Shown here: one piece after another, positions 25,175 to 37,546 of the stretch | Position numbering within the stretch: the stretch's first letter is position 1 | Layout of the letters: the number at the start of each line of letters is the position of its first letter | Assembly (NCBI GenBank): GCA_950295325.1 | Contig: OX485803.1 | Coordinates: forward strand, 8,682,001 to 8,746,000 | DNA length: 64,000 nt | Reading direction: 5' to 3' | Origin: Polytrichum commune | Taxonomy: Eukaryota > Streptophyta > Polytrichopsida > Polytrichales > Polytrichaceae | Translations under genes and position numbers: made by a program | The notes under the pieces: model-generated | Told to the model about the DNA's origin: nothing | Database searches by the model: none | The model's input: only the letters and a program-made list of their open reading frames with translations

Positions 25175-26199
25175 ATGGCTAGTAGGAATCAAACAAATTC
25201 AAACCAACAGCCCAACCACCTCAAATTTGGGGAAACCTTCCTACCCCTCATGGTAGAAGGCAAGTTGGAAATCGGTTGTTCACAGTTAGAGGCTAGGTTT
25301 GCCACTAATAATGGGATAGTTGTTAGTACAATTCCATCAACTTGGGCATGTAGATTCAGGATGAATGTGCACTTCATAAAATTACAATGGCATTGTCTAG
25401 AAACAAACTTTGACATATTCATGGATCCACCCAACACCCTTTGTCATTTGGATAACATTATACTTGCATTTGCCTCACCAATTACAAGGACATATTTATT
25501 TGGTGAGGCCCACCATGGCACTCAATTCAAGCTTCCCAAATGAAAAAGAAAATGTTGCCCTTGACGGATGGTAAGGGCTAGACATCCACCTCTCTGAGCT
25601 AGGCTCCACACTTTTACCAATGATAAGGAGTCGTAGGAAAAATACGATCCCTATAGATTTGTGGTTAGTTCCAGTGTCAGATTGGTATCTTTATTTTTTG
25701 ATACCACTAGGATTATGGTATTGGGTTTTATGGCACAAATGTAGGCCCTAATGGTAATGGTAGTAGGTGACTTCAAATTGAAGGGGGTTGGTACAATATG
25801 GTATTTCTGGTAGACTATTGTTTGATTGGTATGGTACACTCATGAAATCTTTTGTGATATACCAACTTGGTATGTGCCAGGGTATATTATGCATTCTACT
25901 AGTGCAATCAACAAGACCAAACAACTTAATTTAACAAAAAAAAAAAAATGAGTTCATGCGGAGCACGCACATTGCATAGCAAATCAAGCCCAAACATTGC
26001 AAGAAACAAAAAATACCCAAGAGTGTTTGTGCAAAAGACCATTTTTTGGTACATGTGCCAAAATTACATGGTGTTGGTCTTTGTCAACTACTTTGTGTAA
26101 TTGTAAATTGAAGAGGCAATGTTATATTATGCCAATCCTTCTTATATCACATTATGCTAGAACATTGGCACAAATATTACATTTTTCTAGTTCTTGCTA
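25175..26199. other. Spacer downstream of the hAT pseudogene
   Basis: Open frames on both strands at 25175-25543 (122 aa plus, 82 aa minus) have no recognised domain. The remainder is AT-rich, with a poly-A run near 25936. It may include the 3' flank of the hAT element. I see no 8-bp duplication. Confidence 0.35.
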
Positions 26200-27416
26200 G
26201 CAAATCCACTACTATGTCTCAAAGAACCCTTCTTCCTCTAGCTCCAACGCATCCAAGTTGTCAATACCCAACTTGCACCTACACAAAACACACAAAACCC
26301 CACCACAATAAATACTCTCCCCATCTCAATTTGACTTCCTAGTATTCCAAGAATATGTCAAGCGAAGAATGCTGCATTTGGGAATTTGCCTTGATTTTCC
26401 TTGCGCCATGCCAAAAATTACACATGTGCATTTGTTGTTACAAGGGTTGTATATATGAAACAAACTCAACTTTGAAACCTCGAAACTTTTTGTGGCCTCC
26501 TCACCAAAGACGTGAGTTTCAAAAAAGGAATCAACTGCAAGTGCATCTTGAGCTAGAATTACATCTTCCAAATTCGGGTTCAAGTACTTAGCAACCTTTA
26601 TACACATGGGCAACAAGACACTCCTATCATACTCCTGGACCAAAAATTTGGCCTAATCCATACCTTCGACCTGTGTAATGCATGACATCCCTTTGAATCT
26701 TGGGTCTAACACCATATCCAACATGTTGTGAGCTTTCTCCCTCATAAAACTATTGGCAAATGTCAAAAGGGTGCTTAAATACCAAAGCCCTCACACGCTA
26801 CATGAGCACACAAAACTTCCAAGCCGGAGTCGGCTTCCCCAAACACGTAGGATGGCACATATGTGGCCCTTGCATACACATCCACTTGCAGATGGCAACA
26901 CAAGCCACTAACACATTAAATAGCAACCAATAGCCCGTACATTGGTTTAGGACACATTGTTGGACAACCAGCTCTATGGTTTCCGTACTACTCTAGCTAC
27001 TACCCAAGTCAAGCCACTCAACACTTGACTCTGCAACAGGAGAGACTACCATGTGTAGTGGATGCTGATGGTGAAGCTATATTCCAGTGTTTCCTACGCC
27101 CTTAGCCCCACACCCACAATCACAAAATAAATCAACCATGTCTTATACGCACATGGTAGCAAGAACTGAATCAGAATATAGGGTAAGGGTGGAATTACCT
27201 AGAATAGCACCACCTTGAAGAAAATCTTGTCTTCATTGGGATCTTGAGATTTCCTGAGGACAACCCAACCTGGATACGAACCTTATCCCACTCAATGCGG
27301 CCCTTCCTTGACTTCTTCCTCCATTTAATAGTTTTTTTTTGCAAGGCACTTTGTGCATTGTTTAGAGTCGCAAAAGACATAACAACACAAATCACAATGT
27401 CATTTGTGCCATACTA

Positions 27417-28574
27417 CCGTACGTTAAGGGCAGCTTCGGCACAAAATAATTCTAAAAATAGACGCCGAAAATTTTGGAAAATTATTGACATTTTTTGCCG
27501 AATATAAAATTAATTCATTTTCAAAATTGCCGAAAAGTAAGAAATTTTAACTTCTCACTAGAATTTTACTTACACTAGAAGCATATATGAATTCTAAAGG
27601 AGAGAAGGTGCTCCTTTTGTAATCAAGCTCACTTACATTAGTCCACAAAGAATATGGGTTAAGAAGTAGCAAGACTCTAAGTGAGGCTTTTCAAATGTGT
27701 TGTACACAATTTTTTGGAGTCCAATTGAGCATAGAAGATGAAGTTTTATAGAATTTTGTACAACTAACAAAAGTTGAGAAATCAAGTAATCTTCCACCTC
27801 CAACAAGTTTTGTGTCAAAATAAGTCTTTATGCGAAAGATATGGACAAAACATTGCAGCCGTGTAAAGATCAAAAAATTAAAATGCGTTCATAACAGTTT
27901 TTCAGAGCTCATTTGTGCATAGAAGATCAACATTTTTGGAAATTCGTTGCTCTAAGAAAAGTTCAGAAATCAAGTAATCTTCCACCTCGAACAAGTTTTG
28001 TGTCAAAATAAGTCTTTATGCGAAAGATATGGACAAAACATTGCAGCCGTGTAAAGATCAAAAAATTAAAATGCGTTCATAACAGTTTTTCGGAGCTCAT
28101 TTGTGCATAGAAGATCAACTTTTTTGGAATTCTGTTGCTCTAAGAAAAGTTTAGAAATCAAGTAATCTTTCACCTCCAACAAATTTTATGTCATTTGAAG
28201 ACTCTATGCAAAAGTTATGCGTGTTATAAAAATGAAGTCTAACTAGGTGCTTCACCTCAAACTTTACATATCCCATATGCATTGTTGAACACAACTCCAC
28301 TCTACTTGTATAAAGCACAGAGCATTCTCAACTCTTCACAAAATCGTGAAAGATTTATATATTTTGTAAAACTCTTCACACAAATTGTGAAATCGTGAAT
28401 GAACATCCTTGTTTACTGTTATATAATAACTTCTTGGATGTATGCCGAAATTGCATTATTAAACTATTTAAAGTGCCGAAATTTTTAGTAATTTTTTTTT
28501 TGCCGCCGAACACTGTTTTTTTACTTTTAATAATTATTCGGCAAGAGAGCGCCGAAGCTGCCCTTAACGTACGG
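27417..28574. mobile_element. TA-flanked TIR element, copy 1 (1158 bp)
   Basis: Perfect 24-bp inverted repeats begin CCGTACGTTAAGGGCAGCTT and continue CGGC. The element is bordered by TA on both sides (27415-27416 and 28575-28576). The subterminal regions are rich in the hexamer GCCGAA/TTCGGC (at least nine copies), like transposase-binding arrays. The interior carries a tandem 188-bp repeat and no coding sequence. It interrupts the hAT transposase pseudogene. A TA duplication points to Tc1/mariner-type integration, but the ends match no plant family I know, so the superfamily is left open. A second copy lies at 56269-57238 in the same orientation. Confidence 0.88.
27778..28210 (+). repeat. 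188-bp tandem repeat within the TA element
   Basis: Units start at 27778, 27966 and 28154 (each GAAATCAAGTAATCTT), exactly 188 bp apart. The first two are nearly identical; the third keeps only its first ~60 bp. The second copy of the element (56269) lacks exactly one unit. Confidence 0.9.
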
Positions 28575-28770
28575 TAGCAAACCTTGGACATGACATGCCC
28601 ACAATATGTGCCATCATATGGCATATCTATTTGCAATGGCTTGCACTTGACAACTAACTTTAGTGTTGCAACCAGTGTGTTAAGGTTGGCGCCCTGAACT
28701 TTCACATACCTCCAAACACAGATAGTGAGCCCAAACTCACTCAAAAATCACTTGACAACCTCAACAAAGG

Positions 28771-29905
28771 CGACCCCAAATTTTTTGCAACCTCAAATAA
28801 CCCTACAATGATGTGCTGAAATACATGGTTGTCATCAACAAAAATGACTACAAGGCAGAAGGTACCAAAGTCATAATAGGACAATTAAAGGTCAAATGTA
28901 ACATACATAGTAGCAAAAATGGTCAATAACAACAACACAAATTGCTCCACTATGATGGCAAGCATTAAGGAAATGTGTTCCTTAAAGCATGCCTTCCTAA
29001 TTGGAAATTGGACCTGGCATCTCAACGGAATACCAACCTCCTTGGCCACAAATTCTCTACAACAAACAATGGCAAAAATCCCTTTGAAATGTAAAGCACC
29101 AAATCCTAAATGAATATTACATGTACGGGGTCAATTTTATTGTAATAGTGGTTGGAGCCAAAGAACTTAGTGATCACGTTTGGATGCACCTTTTCCGTTT
29201 CATGTAATGTTGTCTGGCATCATCAGCGATGTCCAATCACAACCTCTTTGCAACCTTGTAGTGCTCTAACTCAACCACATGCTCATTCACAAGATGCTTT
29301 GATAGTTTTGGTGTTCCAATGGCTTGGGTTGTACTTCAGCACCCCCTTCCACGCCCTCATTGTGTTGTGCTTGCTTTGAGTATAGCACATCACCTATGAG
29401 TTCCTTACATTGACCGATATCATTGGGTTGCTAAGGCGATAAAAATGCCCACACTACATTTCTTTGGTGGTAAGGGATCCAAAATTGCCGGTTCTCATTC
29501 AAGGCCACAAGTTGCACCCTCCACAGTGCCACCTCCTCGGCCTCACGCACCTCATCCAAACCCTTTGTAGTGTCGTGCGGATACTCTTCCCTAAATGTGG
29601 TGCTCACCACCACCTACATCTCGAGCATTGACTTAATGATGATGCTAGTGTCTCACACGTATGTGAACACAAACTCCTATGAGAAGCTAACACCCACCAA
29701 CTACATATTCAGAAGCAAACAAAAAAAAATTGAGCCATATTCAAACACTAGGTAGAAGTCAATCCCCTTTACTTCACCACGGTCCCTAATAAGCCATACC
29801 TAGTAGCATGAGTGAGGTGTGGGTAACCAAAGCAATCCCAACCAATCACCAACCCAAGATGAGAAGAATGATGCAACTAGCCATAGTGAAGATGAGAATC
29901 ATAGC
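28771..29905. other. Upstream flank of the hAT pseudogene
   Basis: Minus-strand translation shows scattered pieces that could be the N-terminal half of the hAT transposase (for example HHCRVI and KKFGVAFVEVVK near 28780), but stops are frequent and no start or zinc finger is clear. Nothing else is recognised up to the solo LTR. Confidence 0.35.
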
Positions 29906-29910
29906 CCTTT

Positions 29911-32075
29911 TGTGAGGCCAAACCCCCCACCCTTAAGCGTCCGTAGTCCGAGTAGTGGGTTTGGGCTCACATTCCTCCGCGGTATTGGATTTGGACTTGG
30001 ATGAGTCCATAGTGCAAGGTTCACCCTTCAAGTGGTCTTGGATTTAACTGGAATTTCACTTTTAACAACTCAATGTACGATTTCAATACGTATGTGGAGA
30101 ATGCACAAATTAACTATGTTATTTTAACCTCCTTATGCTCGGGTGCTATTTTGTCTTTGTTTGCTTCTAACGTCCATCCGGCTGCTTTAGCTACACAAGC
30201 CCTTAAGGATATCCCTCTCCTAAATGGAGTCCGTGCCGTTGACTCTATACTACCACTTGAACTATCACTTGTGTATTCCGTATCGCTACTATAAGAGGTC
30301 TCACTTGGTGTCTCCATACCGTACATAAGCCTTTAAGTATTAAGAAATACTTATGTGACTTATGTCAATCTCTCCCTCGCACCTTTGGTCTTTGCTTCCT
30401 TTGTCTTGCCATCGCAAGAGTGCTCCACATTCTCCATTAAGTTGTGCACGTGGTTTATTTTTAAAGAGAGGATGCAAGTGTTAAAAAAAACACTATTCTC
30501 TATAGTCAATCTCAAATACATTTACTTGTGAAAGCCACACATAACACTAACTAGCATAATGTAACTAACTACTTGTCTATGAGCTAATTAGGTAGGCTAT
30601 CTACTAAGCTCCTTCATGAACCCATCTCTTTACTTTCTAATTACATAAACCTAGCTCCTTCATAAACCCAGCTCCTTCATAAACCCAGCTTCTTAGCTTC
30701 TAACTAAACAGACCCAGCTCCTTCATAAACCCAGCTCCTTCATGAACCCAGCTCCTTAGCTTCTAACTAAACAAACCCAGGTCCTTCATAAACCCAGCTC
30801 TTTACTTTCTAACTAAACAAACCCAGCTCCTTCATAAATCCAGCTCCTTCATAAACCCACAACTTTGTAGTTGTAATCCCCAACTACCTCACTAATTATT
30901 CAAGCCCTTAACTAATCTTCCTACCTAATTTCCCTAATTCTACTAACAACCCCTTTCTAATCACACAATTCTTCTCTAATCCTAAAATCCTAAAATCCTA
31001 GAGAGGAGAGGGGGAGAGAGAATTTTCTAACTTCACTAAGACTAACTAATCCACACAAGTATATTTTTGCACTCATCACAACATCAAGTGTTCAACTCTT
31101 AAACATGGAACTTGCAACCACGTGTATTCAAAACATGAACTTAAAGTACCACAAATTGGAATCATGAATTAACTTTAAAATCCTTCACGTCAACACTAAT
31201 TCTACCAAGAGGTCAAGCCCTCTTCAAGGCTAACAAGCCTTGGCTCTCAAACTAAAAACTAAGCACACACATGTGCTCCAATATGGCTTCCCACACCCAC
31301 ACTTATAACTCGTGGGGTGCCTTGGAGCACAAAGGAAAGAGAGGATGAGTGAGGGAAGAATGAGGGATTATATAGTAAGCTTGAGGGGGTGAGCACCCTC
31401 AAGGCTCACGATAAGCCCTTGATATTTCCTCCTACTTAGTAGGCGCCAATCCTATCTTCTAAGCCTTCATCCCTCAAATGATCAACAAGGATCCTAATTC
31501 GAACATTTAACTAGCCTTGGCTTTCTACCTACCACACTTTACCAAACTTGGGATGCTTCAACCCAAACTTAGCCCCCTTCGCTTTCCGCCGCCATAACTT
31601 TCTCCCCTTACTTTCCCAAATCGTCGCTCACCACTTAATTCAAACCACGATGCTTAACTCGTGATTTGATTGGTGCTTTGAGAATTTGCTTATCCTCCAC
31701 CTTGCATTCTTCCTTGGGCCTTCCCCATTAAGTGGCCATGATGAGGTGGTCCACTTGTGCGCTCCATGTGATCCTCCATTCATCCCAATTCGAATGCACT
31801 TGCCTCTTGAGTCACTTTGGTTGTCTCCATCCATTTGTACTAGCCTACTTACTAACTACTCAATCCAAGTTCTCCTTACCTATTGTCATTCACTCAAATC
31901 CTTCCGAAGGTAAAAACACAATAACAAATCACATCCTAGCCTCTTACAACATGGTACTTCTAAGACTAACATTTCACTCTTTTTATATTTTTGTGAAGTA
32001 ACATGCTACTTCAAAGTGCATCAACTAACGTTTCAAGGGTCTAAGACTAAATGTGGGCACCCTTTTGGGCTCACA
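29911..32075 (-). mobile_element. Solo LTR, copy 1 (2165 bp)
   Basis: Begins TGTGAGGCCAAACC and ends GGGCTCACA, so it has the canonical TG...CA ends of an LTR with a short inverted repeat (TGTGAG/CTCACA). It is flanked by the 5-bp direct repeat CCTTT (29906-29910 and 32076-32080). No internal retrotransposon region or second LTR adjoins it, so it is a solo LTR from recombination between two LTRs. The copy at 53264 is the same length and inverted. On the minus strand it contains TATAAAAAGAGTGA 88 bp from the end and a TATATAA near 31370. The minus strand is given as sense by analogy with the oldest copy (42566) and is uncertain. Short frames inside (for example 30114-30326) are noncoding. Confidence 0.93.
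30600..30865. repeat. 17-bp tandem repeat region inside solo LTR 1
   Basis: The motif AGCTCCTTCATAAACCC recurs about ten times, interspersed with TTCTAACTAAACAAACCC words. The same array is present in inverted orientation at about 54475-54740 in LTR 2. Confidence 0.85.
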
Positions 32076-32415
32076 CCTTTGTAGGAATTGTGGACGCTTT
32101 GAAGTTCCATCCAACATGAAACTAACAAGAACGAGCAATTCCCTCTAGCCTAATGAGCCTAAGCCCAAAACTCTAGCATGCAAGCGCTCATGCGAGTAGC
32201 TTGCATCAAGCTACCCTCAAACCTTAAAAGGCAATGACACCCTAAGCTACCCCAACAAGAAATTGGAGCGCAAATCCACATGATTAAGCAGACAACATGC
32301 AAGTGCCCATGCAAGCAATTGCATAGAAATTGAAGTGAACCCTCTATCACAATTGCACCCTAAGCTACCCAAGCAAGGAATTGGAGCACATAGAAATAAA
32401 CACATATTGTTGCAC

Positions 32416-32820
32416 TTAAAAAAAATGGAGACATACAAAAAACACAAACTTGCTTGAATGTGCAGACATGAAGCCAACCTCTTGCACAAGTGGAAGTGCC
32501 ACAATCTTGTGATATCCGGTGTCGTTGTTGGCTTCATTGAAGTCAAAAGTAGTACCCTCAATGATCACTCTCGCAAGTTCTTGGAACCGAACCCTACCCT
32601 CGCCTGAAACCATCACGCTCAACCTCTGCAATAAAAGGGAGAGGTTCATCTTTGCACCCATACCCCATTGGTAGGGTTTGCAAAGGGTAAAGCCTAATAA
32701 TGTGCACATGTAGGGTATGGTGGGGTATACCACTTGACAATACCCTCGGGATATGGTCTCATATACCACTACCTTGCCCCTACTTGATACCCGCCAAATA
32801 CCTATATCCCAGTCCAACAT
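32416..32820 (-). CDS. Unrecognised open frame, 134 codons
   Basis: The frame is open for 134 codons and has mixed composition, with segments such as SVMVSGEGRVRFQELARVII and FDFNEANNDTGYHKIV. The last part after SKFVFF is low-complexity. No domain is recognised and no start context supports translation. It may be another fragment of a degraded transposon gene cut off by the solo LTR. Calling it a gene is speculative. Confidence 0.2.
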   Translation of the reverse strand: MLDWDIGIWRVSSRGKVVVYETISRGYCQVVYPTIPYMCTLLGFTLCKPYQWGMGAKMNLSLLLQRLSVMVSGEGRVRFQELARVIIEGTTFDFNEANNDTGYHKIVALPLVQEVGFMSAHSSKFVFFVCLHFF

Positions 32821-33812
32821 TGGCTAATTCGTCACAAATGGGTTCCCCTAAATTCTTCAAGGCCACTAATAATTAATCCTTGGCTAGAAGTATTCTTTAT
32901 CTTCCAGCATATCCCCCCCACCCCCCCCCCCAATAGTGCCCCCCATAGTGGCCGTTACTGCATAAAGATGGTGTGACACATGGCCTAGGATAAATATCTT
33001 CTTCTTTTTGGTGAGGGTCCCACTAACGTCACCATGGTGAAAGATTGAGAAAACATGTTCCCATAAATTTTTGGTTAATTTGTTCCCATTGGGTTGTTGT
33101 AGTTTAATTCAAGGTCTCCAATTATGAATATGTTTGTGTTGTGGACCACAACTTCACCTCATGTAAGATTGTTGGAAGCCCAACTCAACATGCAAGTCAT
33201 CTAATTATGGCATGATTGATGTGTAGTATAAATGTCCCATCTCATGGCCAAGGACTAGATGTCTTTCTCTTTAAGTTGGGCTTAATTGGGATAGTATTTA
33301 CAGAAAAATGTTTGTGTGTGTTACTACAATGCACTTCATGGTATTTTCATCTTATGTTGGATTTTCTTTTTTGACGGGAGAGGGGCTCAAGTGCAAGACA
33401 TTTAACGCCTAGCCCTATATTAGCATCAAAACCACACTAGACCTTCTTGGCACACTTCTCGAGGGGTGGTTCACATGGTACGTTAAACCTCCCTCTACGA
33501 GCTTTTCGGAGGAGGTCATTATGGACAAGGGCATCCCCCAGAATGAAATCAACATTTTGTGGACCCAATCAAAATACTTATAAAAGTAGAAGACGTAAGC
33601 TACTATAAAATATACATACTAAAATCGGCACACTAATTTGAGTTTCATTTAAGAATGACAAAGACCCCTTCAAATGGTAAGTCACAAAAGTTATAACATG
33701 AATGCTAATGAGGATTTTGTAATGTTTTTGACTTTGGAGTTCATTACATGCTTTATTGATACTTTCACTTTGGAATGAAATCCTAATGAATTGCTTCTTT
33801 ACTAAGTGGAAG

Positions 33813-33813
33813 T

Positions 33814-33847
<34 letters not shown>

Positions 33848-33850
33848 GTA
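33813..33850. repeat. (CA)n(TA)n compound microsatellite
   Basis: About eleven CA units followed directly by about six TA units. Confidence 0.9.
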
Positions 33851-34698
33851 TATGTATATTGGGTTTTGAACCTTGAAGGTGAAGTGCACTCAATATGAGA
33901 TTTGTGAATAAGTGGCCTTCAAAAATGCAAGGGCAATGGTTTTTTTGAAGTCAAGCAGGGCGGGCATAAGTATTTCGGTTGGGTCCCAGAAATCTTGATT
34001 TCTTTATGGAAGTTGCCCAATATTAGTGTATATTGCATTATAATCCAAATACATAGAGAAAAGACAAACAATACATCTATAAAACCTTAAATGATATGAC
34101 CATCAACAACAATATTTACTTCTCAAGAGTTTCAAACAATATTCACTTCTCAAAAGTTTCAAACAAGATCATAACTTCAACCCATTATACTCATCTCCCT
34201 TTTTATAGTCAGTACATTATTTTGAGTACCCATACCCTGCTCTTTGGTTCACCATAGAGAAATGTTTAGTTTGAAGAATTCTGACATGTGACAATAACTC
34301 TTTGGTTGGGACATATAATATCCCATGTGGAAACTAGAGCACTAAGGGCCGGTTTGTAACAAACCTCTCACAAGCTTGTCATCAAATTTCACAGTAACAC
34401 TTATCAATCAAAACGATGAGTTGAAGAATTCAATTTATTTTCCTTATAACATCAATTATAATTGTAGACCAAGTAGGTTTTGGTCTAAGCTCAACCACCC
34501 AACCATGGAGAGAGATAAAAGATATCTTCTCTCCTCCCCCGAGCTTCCTCTTATGCCAAAGGCACTACTTTTACTTTTTATTTTCACATACAGTACAAGT
34601 TTTGTATTCATAGCTTTGTCTCGTAGTTCTACTATGAATCTTCTATCTTTGGTTCTTCAAGAACCTTCTCCAATCTTTTAAGTCAATCTCATTCTTCC

Positions 34699-34996
34699 AG
34701 TTGGAACTATCTAATTTTAGCTAGATTCATCCATCCTTCCTTCTAATTGGAGCTGTCTAATTCCAACTTGGTTCATCCAACCATTCTTCTAGTTGGAACT
34801 ATCTAATTCCAACTAAATCTATTTATTCATTGAGAGTTGTCTAACTCCAATGAATAGCATTCATCTTTCCAATTTTGGAGTGGTCTAACTCCAGTGCACC
34901 TCATAGAGATATGTCTAACTCCAGTGCACATGTTGTCAATCTGGAGTTGTCTAACTCCAGTCCATCCATCTTCAACTGGTAGTTGTCTAGCTCCCA
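34699..34996. repeat. Array of short palindromes (GGAGTT-GTCT-AACTCC)
   Basis: Eight diverged units spaced about 30-50 bp apart each contain a small palindrome of the form TGGAGTT, spacer GTCT, AACTCCA. Examples are at about 34800, 34835, 34885, 34915 and 34943. Spacers vary and often contain CATCCATC words. Each unit could form a 6-7 bp stem with a 4-nt loop. It looks like a palindromic minisatellite. Confidence 0.75.
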
Positions 34997-35066
34997 TCAT
35001 CCTCTACTTACACACTGGCACATGTGGTTAGAATATTCAATCATCCATCAATATTTCTAGTTACCT

Positions 35067-35447
35067 TACACGGTTGACATGGGATCCCAAGTCCCAAGTC
35101 CCACTCATGTTAGCAAGTCCCAACATGGAGGCAAAGTCCCAACTTTTGAGCCTCAAGAAACCATTAAAATATGGTTAATTATCATGAAATTTAGATCTTG
35201 ATCATTTTATGCAAAAATATTTGGAAGACTTGCGTTGGAGGTTGGGTTTAGCTTTGTGCTTGACCCAACTCTGAACACAAGTCCCAAGCCTTACCTCGAA
35301 AATGTGTGGCCATGTAGGCATCCATGTCATACTTGGGATGTAGGACTTGGGACCTGTGTGAAATTGTTAATCCCAACTTCCATGCTCTCAATGGTTGAGA
35401 TTGCACATATTGATCTCAAGTGACTTGGGACTTGGGACCCCGTGTGA
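35067..35447. repeat. Inverted-repeat element with GGGACTTGGGACTTG ends
   Basis: The left end contains ACACGG, then GGGATCCCAAGTCCCAAGTC. The right end contains its complement, GACTTGGGACTTGGGACCCC, then GTGTGA. The middle repeats AGTCCCAA several times. This is MITE-like, about 380 bp. A 7-bp insertion separates ACACGG from the rest in the left arm, and I could not set a target-site duplication. Confidence 0.6.
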
Positions 35448-37544
35448 ATATGACTTAAAAGTGCCAAATCAAAGAGCATGGTACAATACTAGCTTGATAG
35501 TGCAATTAAAATTATTGTGTCATTGTATCATGGTAATGCATATATAAATGGAAATGTAGGTGTTTGTCAGCATTTGCAAGAACTAAAACCTCATGAACGT
35601 CAACAAAGAATATGCATGTAGCATATGGGTGGTATCCATGGTGGTGTAATGCCTACTTGTAGGTAGGTGGATTTTGCTCTCCCTTAGGGTAGAGTTTTAT
35701 TGGGACCTACCTTTTTATTTTATGGTCGTATAGGATGTTCCTTTCTAATTTGCATTTGTTGAAGAAAATGTAAGTTATGTACTTAATGGAAATTTGTTGT
35801 CATTTTTTCATGAGTGTTTTGATGATAAGTTTGGGCAATTTTGAGTTTTTGAGGTATCAGTTGTTGGGTGTAAATTGCTCCTCTTACACCGGTAGTTAGT
35901 ATTGCTATGGGGTTGACATTTCATCCTTTACGTATGAGGGATTCTATAAGTGGGTTGTATTTGTTGCATTTTTCTTGTACACGTCGCCATGTGAATTTGT
36001 CGCAATAAGTATATATGCGAAATTGGACCATGGCTGTTGGTATCGGAGGGAATGGGGCCGAAGTATCTTATGTATGTTGATGAGGTTGGTGATTGATTAT
36101 CTTTGGTGTGCTAGACTGTGTATTTACATGTGTTGCATGTGCAATGCAACCTGCAAAACTTAGACCGGCAACTGGCTGCGGCCTCTACTCCAACAACCAC
36201 ATATCTACCAATAATTCACTCATGCAACTACATATCCGTATAACAATTCTCCAACATGGTTTACAAATTATTTTATTCAACATCAATAGGGTTTGCAAAC
36301 CATCTTATTCCAAGAACTTTTACTAGCATTGTAGGAATTTTGCTCCGCTACCTACATAAAGGGTGCGCCGTGGGTGGGGAGAGAGTATTGTTCATTGCAC
36401 GCCCTTGAAACAAACATGCAACCTAATTTGGGCTTGCCTTACAAAAAATCGCAATATATTTACCAATAAAATATACATTGTTTGTCAACCTCCATATGTT
36501 GTCACACATGGAATCCAACACTGATTGGCCAAGTTCACCACAATATCTACTAGTAATGGTGACACAACATGGGTTTGGCCAACCTCTAACTTCCCACTCC
36601 CCCCTTGTAAAGGGAATTGAAGTGAGAGGTTAGGTAGTATTATTTTCCACAAGCAAAGAAGAAAGGTCTTATATTTCATTCAATGAAAGTAACCAGACCA
36701 CATGCTAGTTGAAATAGAAGCAAAACATATGTACACAACAATGGCTATATGAATAGTTCTACACCCTACGAGAAACATCAAAATACACCTTATTCCCACC
36801 ATATTCTTTACATTTAGATCTTAAGATAAGTTTTCATCGTCTCCCTGAAGAGCATGTGGTTAACATAACCAATAAGGAACTCAAGTTGGAAAGGTTGAGA
36901 GTTTGCATCTCCCCCCTACCCCCCCCCCCCACTCATGCACGTGTGTAACACTAACAATTGTCTTCACATAGGTGTTTCTATTCCTAAGAATCTCCAATCC
37001 TTCTCGAATTTCAAACACAACAACATTGAAATCTTGAATGCCTCAATGACTAGGTTTGTTTCCCCAAGGTGATTGGGGCATGGCTATGCAAATGACAATA
37101 TTGTATGTTTATTTCAAAGTGTGGCACACACTAAACTCTATCATGGAAAATTACGGTTTGGTCTAACACCCACTGAGGGGTAATATAAAAAATTGACCAC
37201 CTATAGGTTGGTTGTTGATTCATCCCAATTTATGTTCACTAGACTAATTTGGGGTCTTTGACCCCAATTTAGGGATTAAGTTAACTTTAAATAGAAGAAT
37301 CCGGTTCTAAAATAGAAACGAGCGTTTTCACCCTCCCCTTTGGTAGGTGTTGTGAAGTATGCTTGGAGTTGAACCTTCTAAATTGATGCTCAGTGTAAAC
37401 CTCAATAGTATTCGCACACCTATATACCGGTCCAACATTGGTATGGACGTCTCTTGCATCATCTACACGAACAAAACAACTACAACTTAAGACCCATATG
37501 GGTGTCGAACAAATGTAAATTCCTCATTATGTTGTATATCCAAG
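35448..37544. other. Gene-free interval
   Basis: AT-rich sequence with a poly-C tract at about 36911-36930. No bounded repeat or recognisable coding remnant was found. Confidence 0.4.
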
Positions 37545-37546
37545 TA

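Larger units (their letters stand above)
26200..28770 (-). pseudogene. hAT-superfamily transposase pseudogene, split by an insertion
   Basis: Read on the minus strand. The upstream part (28744-28577) gives VKVQGANLNTLVATLKLVVK and DGTYCGHVMSKVC. After removal of the element at 27417-28574 the frame resumes with TNDIVICVVMSFATLNNAQS and KTRFSSRW. Farther on come FGEADSGLEVLCAHVACEGF (about 26830), then SFMREKAHNMLDMVLDPRFK and EYDRSVLLPMC (about 26600-26760), and finally CRCKLGIDNLDALEL (about 26225-26290). The DPRFK block and the closing C-R-x-x-L-x-x-x-N-L-D region are characteristic of hAT transposases (RNase H-like core and C-terminal dimerisation region). Several stops and frameshifts make it non-functional. 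The N-terminal zinc finger was not found. Assignment rests on motif order recalled from the family. Confidence 0.7.
32081..34698. other. Interval with a 118-bp repeat, an ORF of unknown origin and a microsatellite
   Basis: Between 32170 and 32400 a ~118-bp imperfect tandem pair is visible (CACCCTAAGCTACCC at 32238 and 32356). A minus-strand frame spans 32416-32820 and is described separately. A poly-C tract lies at about 32908-32931 and a mixed (CA)n(TA)n microsatellite at about 33813-33850. At 34343-34346 TAA is followed by GGGCCGGTTTG, resembling the left end of a Tourist element, but no right end was found. Confidence 0.45.

Noticed and set aside
30073-31913. Short frames on both strands shared with 53.4-55.3 kb
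   Set aside because: They lie inside solo LTRs; their repetition reflects LTR identity, not protein conservation.
34343-34400. TAA followed by GGGCCGGTTTG, resembling a Tourist left end
   Set aside because: No matching right end or second TAA was found within 1.5 kb.
34699-34996. Regular palindromic units suggesting a CRISPR array
   Set aside because: Units are diverged, spacers irregular, the setting is a plant-type nuclear genome and no cas genes exist.
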